NCBI GenBank assembly: GCA_012840805.1
Contig: DUVY01000108.1
Span: 1 to 38,115 of the forward strand
Source of the DNA: Clostridiales bacterium
Lineage (GTDB): Bacteria > Bacillota > Clostridia > Christensenellales > DUVY01
Direction of reading: 5' to 3'
Length of the DNA stretch: 38,115 nucleotides
Shown here piece by piece: positions 34,028 to 38,115 of the stretch (within the stretch, counting starts at the first letter, position 1; each line of letters begins with the position of its first letter). The position numbers and the translations under genes were made by a program. The notes under the pieces were generated by a model. It saw only the letters and a list, made by a program, of their open reading frames with translations, searched no databases and had not been told where the DNA came from.

Positions 34028-34198
34028 TTATTTGCGATATCCGCGATCCGCGTTATATCTTTGCTTTTTTGCTTTTCTGCATTCGGGGCATCTTGTGGGT
34101 TCGTTGGTAAAGCCTTTTTGCTGATAAAAGTTTTGTTCGCCTTCGGTAAACAAAAACTCTTGGTTGCAATCCCTGCAGACAATTTTCTTGTCGGGCAT
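34028..34198 (-). CDS. Small zinc-ribbon protein (56 residues)
   Basis: The minus strand encodes 56 residues starting MPDKKIVCRDCNQEFLF and ending in a basic tail (RKAKKQRYNADRGYRK). Two cysteine pairs, CRDC and CPEC, about 29 residues apart, make a treble-clef/zinc-ribbon site, as in the 'probable zinc-ribbon' family of small Firmicute proteins. The basic tail suggests nucleic acid or ribosome binding, but the function is not known. The ribosome binding site AGGAGG is seven bases before the ATG and is buried in a 14-bp hairpin. The gene has its own promoter with a leader of about 100 bases. Confidence 0.88.
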   Translation of the reverse strand: MPDKKIVCRDCNQEFLFTEGEQNFYQQKGFTNEPTRCPECRKAKKQRYNADRGYRK

Positions 34199-34248
34199 GA
34201 TACTACCTCCTATTAATTTTCCATATAGTCTTTTTAGGAGATAGTATC
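34199..34248 (-). promoter_or_regulatory. Hairpin that covers the ribosome binding site of the small zinc-ribbon gene
   Basis: On the minus strand, GATACTATCTCCTA (34235-34248) pairs with TAGGAGGTAGTATC (34199-34212) over 14 bp, all Watson-Crick except one G-U, with a 22-base loop. The 3' arm contains the whole AGGAGG and ends at the base before the ATG. In this fold the ribosome cannot reach the start. Confidence 0.7.
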
Positions 34249-34305
34249 CTGTTTATTTAAAAAACAAAGATATTCCTAAAATAGATTCTTACGGATTCGA
34301 AAAAT

Positions 34306-34334
34306 ATTATATCAAAATTAGCGTATTTTAGCAA
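34306..34334 (-). promoter_or_regulatory. Promoter of the small zinc-ribbon gene
   Basis: On the minus strand TTGCTA (34329-34334), a 17-bp spacer and an extended -10 (TGA then TATAAT, 34306-34311) are visible. The -10 lies about 108 bases before the start codon, which leaves room for the hairpin leader. Confidence 0.7.
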
Positions 34335-34351
34335 TAAAAATTTTGTCGGCG

Positions 34352-34567
34352 TTATTGATGGTTATTTTGGGTCTCTTTGGCCTTTTTGGAATAGTAATAA
34401 CTGCAAAACATAAAAAAGATAAGGCAAATTGTCACAATGACCAAATTAACCAATACAAAAGCCGATATATTATTTAATGAAATATAGATTACTATGGACA
34501 GCCAACTTACAAAAGTCAAAATAAAGCCGATAAAGTAGTAAATGGCGTATTTTTTATAGATGTTCAT
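34352..34567 (-). CDS. Small membrane protein, function unknown
   Basis: The 71-residue product has two hydrophobic helices (about 9-28 and 35-58), a short basic N-terminus and a polar tail (YSKKAKETQNNHQ). A GAGGGG ribosome binding site is only two bases from the ATG. I do not recognise the family. It is on the same strand as the zinc-ribbon gene, but that gene's own promoter lies between them. The 191-bp gap to ppx holds nothing I can name. Confidence 0.55.
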   Translation of the reverse strand: MNIYKKYAIYYFIGFILTFVSWLSIVIYISLNNISAFVLVNLVIVTICLIFFMFCSYYYSKKAKETQNNHQ

Positions 34568-34758
34568 TTCCCCTCAAACTGAACACTACTACTCAAAGCA
34601 TATTTTTATCTTTTGTAAACGGCCTCGAAAAATTTGACGCTAAAAACGCTAGAAAACTTTTTAGAAAATTAACCTTATAAACTATATACTAACAACCAAG
34701 AATTGTCAAATGTTTTTTTTAAATTATTATATTGATACGCATAAAAAGAGTAGATATG

Positions 34759-35652
34759 CTAAGCTTTTATGTTTTTTAAAATACAATATCCTTCCAAAAT
34801 GTCTTTTTCGCTTATTTGAATAGCGTTTATATTAAGACGCTTCATCAATTCAAGCGCCCATAGCGCGCCGTATTTGATTGTTTTCGCCCTTTGTCCCAAA
34901 AAGGGATATTCGTTATAAATCTGGGCATCGTCTTTTTGCCATAAGCTTTTTTTCAAGTCTTGAAGCGCGTTATACATTATAATACTGTTATGCGTCTTTC
35001 GAGCGTCATAGGTTTTTAGTCCCAATAATATCGCCGATAGGCTGCCAAAAGTTCCGCCTATTCCCACAAAGGTGTCGGCTTTTATGCATCCGAGCCGATC
35101 TAACTCCTTATTTATTTGACTTTCAAATTGGGTTATATCGTTTAAATATAAATCCCTTAAGCTTACCGCGCCAATTGGGAGGCTTTTGGAATAGATACTT
35201 TGGTTAGGCGAAACTCCTATGGTTATTTCGGTGCTCGCGCCGCCTATGTCTAAGACGGCTATATTAATTTCTTGGGACATATCGCTTACAGCGCCCAAAA
35301 AACCGCACAGCGCCTCGTCAGCGCTGTCCAAAACTTCCAAATCATAACCTGTTTGATTGTAAAATAATTTCTTAAAATAATCTGAATTTTGGGCGGCGCG
35401 GACGGCTTGGGTCGCGAAAATATGTATGTCTTTGACGCCTGCCTTTTTTGCCGCCGCTATATAATCCAAAACGGCGTCTAATGAGCGCTTTATGCCCTCG
35501 TTGGATAGAACGCCGCTTATGCTTAGACCCTCGCCTAAGCGCGTGACAACGCTTTGTTTGGAATAATTTCTATCCGTAATTAGCATTCTTACGGAATTAG
35601 AGCCTAGATCAATTATCGCTAGCTTTTTTGGGTTTGAATACTTTTTCGCCAT
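34759..35652 (-). CDS. ppx: Exopolyphosphatase / guanosine pentaphosphatase-like protein
   Basis: The 297-residue product contains only the actin-like phosphatase core of the Ppx/GppA family: AIIDLGSNSVRMLI near residues 13-26, VLDIGGASTEIT near 134-145 and FVGIGGTFGS near 196-205. The C-terminal HD-type domain of longer Ppx proteins is missing, as in many Firmicute members. It removes phosphate from polyphosphate or pppGpp, and the substrate cannot be told from sequence. The gene begins inside divIC: the two frames overlap by 44 bases on the same strand. Confidence 0.88.
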   Translation of the reverse strand: MAKKYSNPKKLAIIDLGSNSVRMLITDRNYSKQSVVTRLGEGLSISGVLSNEGIKRSLDAVLDYIAAAKKAGVKDIHIFATQAVRAAQNSDYFKKLFYNQTGYDLEVLDSADEALCGFLGAVSDMSQEINIAVLDIGGASTEITIGVSPNQSIYSKSLPIGAVSLRDLYLNDITQFESQINKELDRLGCIKADTFVGIGGTFGSLSAILLGLKTYDARKTHNSIIMYNALQDLKKSLWQKDDAQIYNEYPFLGQRAKTIKYGALWALELMKRLNINAIQISEKDILEGYCILKNIKA

Positions 35653-35902
35653 CTTGCGTTAATCCTAATTTTTCTCTCGCGTATTTTTCTATATAATCAG
35701 GGTTGGACCTGTTTTGAAGTTCGTTGTCTATCTGTTCGGCTGTCAAGTTCATTTCGCTTAACTTTCTTCTTAGCTCTTCTTGTCGGGCTTTTAGCCTAAA
35801 TATCGTGATAATATTGATAGTCAAGGCAATCAGCATTACTACCAAAAGAGAAATCGCCGCGATGGCGATAAGCTGCCGTTTTCTTATCCTAGGGCTTGCC
35901 AT
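35609..35902 (-). CDS. divIC: DivIC/FtsB-like septum formation protein
   Basis: The start at 35902 (97 residues) has AGGGGGA five bases before the ATG; a TTG at 35926 has no such site. The protein has a basic cytoplasmic N-tail, one membrane helix (about 11-33), then a coiled coil (LKARQEELRRKLSEMNLTAEQ). The conserved end NPDYIEKYAREKLGLTQDGE follows. DivIC/FtsB bridges FtsL and DivIB/FtsQ in the divisome. It follows yabQ, as in Bacillus. The S1-domain gene yabR that normally comes next is replaced by ppx. Confidence 0.88.
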   Translation of the reverse strand: MASPRIRKRQLIAIAAISLLVVMLIALTINIITIFRLKARQEELRRKLSEMNLTAEQIDNELQNRSNPDYIEKYAREKLGLTQDGEKVFKPKKASDN

Positions 35903-35926
35903 ATCGATCCCCCTAATAATAGACAA

Positions 35927-36268
35927 CTATTTTTGGGCGTCTTGGTCGTCTTTTAGGATTCTATAAATTTGATTATACACTATGTTTCTAAGGGATATAA
36001 AGTGTTTGCCCAAAATCTTTTTTAACAAAAAGAAGCCCAAAAGATAAGAAAAAACCGAATATAGTCGAATTTCGCCATAATTTATCAAAAACGCCCAGAA
36101 CAAAAGCCCCGCGCCCGTTATGATTATCAACAACATATCAACAATTATATTATAAATATAATTAGCCGATATTGTTTTGAATGAGTATAATATCTCATAT
36201 ATAAGCCCGTTAACGACGCCGCCAAACAAAAACGCTAGAAAAATAAGCCCCTGACCCGAATTGATCAT
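35927..36268 (-). CDS. yabQ: Spore cortex biosynthesis protein YabQ
   Basis: The 113-residue product has about three or four hydrophobic helices, with the YabQ-type start GLIFLAFLFGGVVNGLIYEI. In Bacillus, YabQ is a sigma-E-controlled membrane protein of the mother cell needed for spore cortex. Its start overlaps the yabP stop (TAATG), and its neighbours yabP and divIC match the Bacillus order. Confidence 0.85.
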   Translation of the reverse strand: MINSGQGLIFLAFLFGGVVNGLIYEILYSFKTISANYIYNIIVDMLLIIITGAGLLFWAFLINYGEIRLYSVFSYLLGFFLLKKILGKHFISLRNIVYNQIYRILKDDQDAQK

Positions 36269-36543
36269 TATTTAAAAAGCCTTTTCAAAAATCCTCTCGC
36301 GCGCGCTTGGTCGTATTTAAAAGTGTTAAATTCGCCCGTTACCACAAGCCCGCCCTCGTCGGCGTTGTATTTTTGGATTTTTATGTCCGCGCCCGAGATC
36401 TCCAACAGTCCCGCGGCCGTGTCAACTAGCACCAATGCATCGTTAGCGCTTATGACTTCTTTTACGCCCGTTATCAAGGTCTTTTTTCTAAAGTCGCATT
36501 GCAATGAATGCGTCTTGGCGGCGATATTATTTTCCATAGCCAT
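36268..36543 (-). CDS. yabP: Sporulation protein YabP
   Basis: The ATG at 36543 (91 residues) has AAGGTGAG four bases before it; a GTG at 36552 would overlap that site. The strand-rich sequence (HSLQCDFRKKTLITGVKEVISANDALVLVDTAAGLLEI, then GLVVTGEFNTFKYDQ) is the YabP/YqfC family. In Bacillus this is a mother-cell spore coat or cortex protein. Translation is coupled to yabQ. Confidence 0.88.
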   Translation of the reverse strand: MAMENNIAAKTHSLQCDFRKKTLITGVKEVISANDALVLVDTAAGLLEISGADIKIQKYNADEGGLVVTGEFNTFKYDQARARGFLKRLFK

Positions 36544-36600
36544 AACACTCACCTTAATATGTTCTTATATATCTTTATTATTCCCTAAGGCGCGTATATG

Positions 36601-37863
36601 CTACTTTTTCGTATTTTTATTTTGCCTTGACTTAATAATAAGCGCCGTCGCGATAATGATAAAAATTATAATAATCGCTATCGATAAATATACGCCTTGG
36701 GGCGTCTCATTATAAAACGACACAAAAAACTCTTGAATGTCCAAAAACAGCTTTTGCCAAAAATCGTCGTCCGATATTTTTTGACCGTTGCAATACAAGC
36801 TGTAATTGCCTCGGCTGTCAGCTTTTACCTCAAAAACTATGTCGCCTAATTGGTCCGTTCTTAACAGGTTTTCCTCCAAAAAGCCCAAAGAAATAAATCT
36901 ATCCAAAGCTTCTTGATGCGGGTGTTTATATGAGTTGCCTTCGCCGCAACTTATCACGCAACGGATTTTGTCCCTTTTGGATTGTTTTGTGACTAATTCT
37001 ATTAATTCTTGGGAAGACGAGGTGCGGCTACCGTGATGCCCTAGTTTAAAAACATCTATATCAAAGTCATAATCGGAATATTCTTCCGCAAACTCTTGCT
37101 CAGCTTGGGCTTCCGCGTCGCCCGAAAAGAAAAACTCAAAGCCCTGATATTCTAAAATAAATATATTGCTATAATCGTTTGGATCAGAATATGTATAACT
37201 CAAAGGCGAATAAAAAATTATGCTGTAATCCTCGCCTATTATATCTTGACTTGATTTGTTTTTGGGTCGGTGTTTTATGCGCCCGTCGCTTACTATGACT
37301 TGGGGCGTATGATTTTCGCCGTCTATCAAAAAGGGCTCATACGCCTGAGCGATAAAGTTTTTATATGCTAGGGTGTCTTTTTGGTTGTCATTAACGCCCG
37401 CGCCTGTTTCGGTCCATAGCTTTAGGTTATCGTCCAAAACCGCGTCGTCTTGAGAGATCGCGATAACCGGGTCTATAAAGCCCGACCTTGTGGCTATGAC
37501 ATTGGGTCTATAAACCGTCTTGGCGGGGTATTCTTGTAAGACCGTCGTCATTCCGCCGCAATGGTCGGCGTCTGTATGAGTGACAATGGCGAAGTCAAAA
37601 TACTCAAGTTTGGGAAAGTTGGTATCAATATAATCCAAAATCTTATCTTTGACCGAGTTTTTGTTATCCCCGGCGTCCACTATCATAGTCTTGCCGTCCG
37701 GCATGCTAATTATTGCGCAATCGCCCTGACCCACATCCAAAAAATGCGCCTCTAAAACGCCGCTTTGGGCAAGTATAACCGTATTGTCAAAACTGCTAAA
37801 AAGACAAATAAAAGATAAGACAATGGCGATAAAGATACTTAAAATACTCTTTGTTTTTTTCAT
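36601..37863 (-). CDS. Membrane-anchored extracellular MBL-fold protein (ComEC hydrolase-domain type)
   Basis: The ATG at 37863 (420 residues) follows a weak GAGTGG. A signal-anchor segment (KSILSIFIAIVLSFICLFSSF) leads to a metallo-beta-lactamase domain of the ComEC/Rec2 C-terminal type: HFLDVGQGDCAIISMPDGK, THTDADHCGG near residue 95, FFFSGDAEAQAE, and KLGHHGSRTSS. A second membrane helix is near the C-terminus (about 388-409), followed by a basic tail. The enzyme should therefore be outside the cell, anchored at both ends. In ComEC this domain is linked to DNA degradation during uptake, but stand-alone forms have no settled substrate. It stands 57 bases before yabP. Confidence 0.82.
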   Translation of the reverse strand: MKKTKSILSIFIAIVLSFICLFSSFDNTVILAQSGVLEAHFLDVGQGDCAIISMPDGKTMIVDAGDNKNSVKDKILDYIDTNFPKLEYFDFAIVTHTDADHCGGMTTVLQEYPAKTVYRPNVIATRSGFIDPVIAISQDDAVLDDNLKLWTETGAGVNDNQKDTLAYKNFIAQAYEPFLIDGENHTPQVIVSDGRIKHRPKNKSSQDIIGEDYSIIFYSPLSYTYSDPNDYSNIFILEYQGFEFFFSGDAEAQAEQEFAEEYSDYDFDIDVFKLGHHGSRTSSSQELIELVTKQSKRDKIRCVISCGEGNSYKHPHQEALDRFISLGFLEENLLRTDQLGDIVFEVKADSRGNYSLYCNGQKISDDDFWQKLFLDIQEFFVSFYNETPQGVYLSIAIIIIFIIIATALIIKSRQNKNTKK

Positions 37864-37980
37864 TAAATCCACTCTTTTTACATATTTTAACATAATAATA
37901 TATGTTATAAAATTATTTTGTTAGAATAAAAAATTTTTTGGTTTTGTTGGTCTTACTAAATAAAAATAAGGGCGCAACCA

Positions 37981-37986
37981 TATAAT
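37981..37986 (+). promoter_or_regulatory. -10 box six bases before the patatin start
   Basis: A perfect TATAAT is followed by six bases and then the ATG at 37993. No convincing -35 is seen and no Shine-Dalgarno sequence is present. Confidence 0.4.
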
Positions 37987-37992
37987 AAAATA

Positions 37993-38115
37993 ATGACGCT
38001 TTCTTTCTTTTTCAAAAAACACAAAAAAAATTCCTTAGGGCTTGCTTTGGGCGGGGGCGCCGCCAAAGGTTTCGCGCATATAGGCGCCATAAAAGCCTTT
38101 GAGGAGCATAATATC
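37993..38115 (+). CDS. Patatin-like phospholipase (partial, N-terminus only)
   Basis: The 41 visible residues contain the oxyanion-hole motif GLALGGGAAKGFAHIGAIKA of bacterial patatin-like lipid acyl hydrolases (RssA group). The catalytic serine (GxSxG) would lie beyond the right edge. A basic N-tail (FFKKHKKN) precedes it, and no signal peptide is seen. The gene diverges from the MBL gene and appears to start at its own transcription start. Confidence 0.85.
   Translation, partial: MTLSFFFKKHKKNSLGLALGGGAAKGFAHIGAIKAFEEHNI

Noticed and set aside
36555-36582. Sigma-G/F-like promoter GAATA-17-CATATTA before yabP
   Set aside because: It fits the consensus well, but the transcription start would fall after or within the AAGGTGAG ribosome binding site, leaving a five-base leader. 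yabP is sigma-E-controlled in Bacillus, so I do not rely on it.
1-38115. Mobile elements, prophage, CRISPR, toxin-antitoxin or restriction genes
   Set aside because: No transposase, integrase, direct-repeat array, tRNA-associated att site or defence gene could be found; the window is housekeeping and sporulation DNA.

Overview
The window reads as chromosomal DNA of an anaerobic, spore-forming member of the Bacillota (Clostridia-like). The evidence is a pair of glycyl-radical systems (class III ribonucleotide reductase and pyruvate formate-lyase), spore genes (spoVT, a SipL-type SPOCS/LysM protein, yabP, yabQ) and classic Firmicute neighbourhoods (glmU-prs-pth-mfd, tilS-hpt, yabP-yabQ-divIC). 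Genes are tightly packed, intergenic DNA is AT-rich, and sigma-A promoters with TATAAT boxes, often with an extended -10, are easy to see. I found no rRNA, tRNA, CRISPR array, insertion sequence or phage gene.

Layout. 1-797: tail of an unknown gene and comF. 794-6814, minus strand: nrdD-nrdG and pflB-pflA; the nrdD promoter carries a pair of NrdR-like boxes. 7108-8001: a DUF1295 membrane protein, divergent from an OmpR-type two-component system (8147-10334), which is followed by two zinc-ribbon membrane proteins and spoVT. 11820-14766: a copper-amine-oxidase-like stalk-domain protein, rsmA, an M14 peptidase and tadA. 14897-22869: a GlmU homologue with a shortened, motif-less nucleotidyltransferase half, then prs, pth, mfd and a PrsA/parvulin-type lipoprotein. 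22956-25150: a hisC-like aminotransferase and corA; corA has a leader that encodes a 12-residue peptide followed by alternative hairpins. 25207-27988: sipL (with a sigma-E-like promoter), veg and uppP. 28116-33917: ychF, tilS-hpt, a DUF1934 protein with an MBL hydrolase, and rho. 34028-37863, minus strand: a 56-residue zinc-ribbon gene whose ribosome binding site lies in a 14-bp stem, a small membrane protein, ppx, divIC, yabQ, yabP and a membrane-anchored MBL protein. The window ends inside a patatin-like phospholipase gene (plus strand).

The strongest unexplained signals are in RNA leaders and starts. They are the corA leader (peptide with an early Asp-Asp-Pro, two mutually exclusive hairpins, and a segment complementary to the corA ribosome binding site), the ribosome-binding-site hairpin before the small zinc-ribbon gene, and several genes without a Shine-Dalgarno sequence whose start codon falls at or within about three bases of the predicted transcription start (glmU-like, rsmA, tilS, pflA, the patatin gene). 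The degenerate GlmU is the main protein-level oddity. All functional statements are inferences from reading the sequence; no database search was run.
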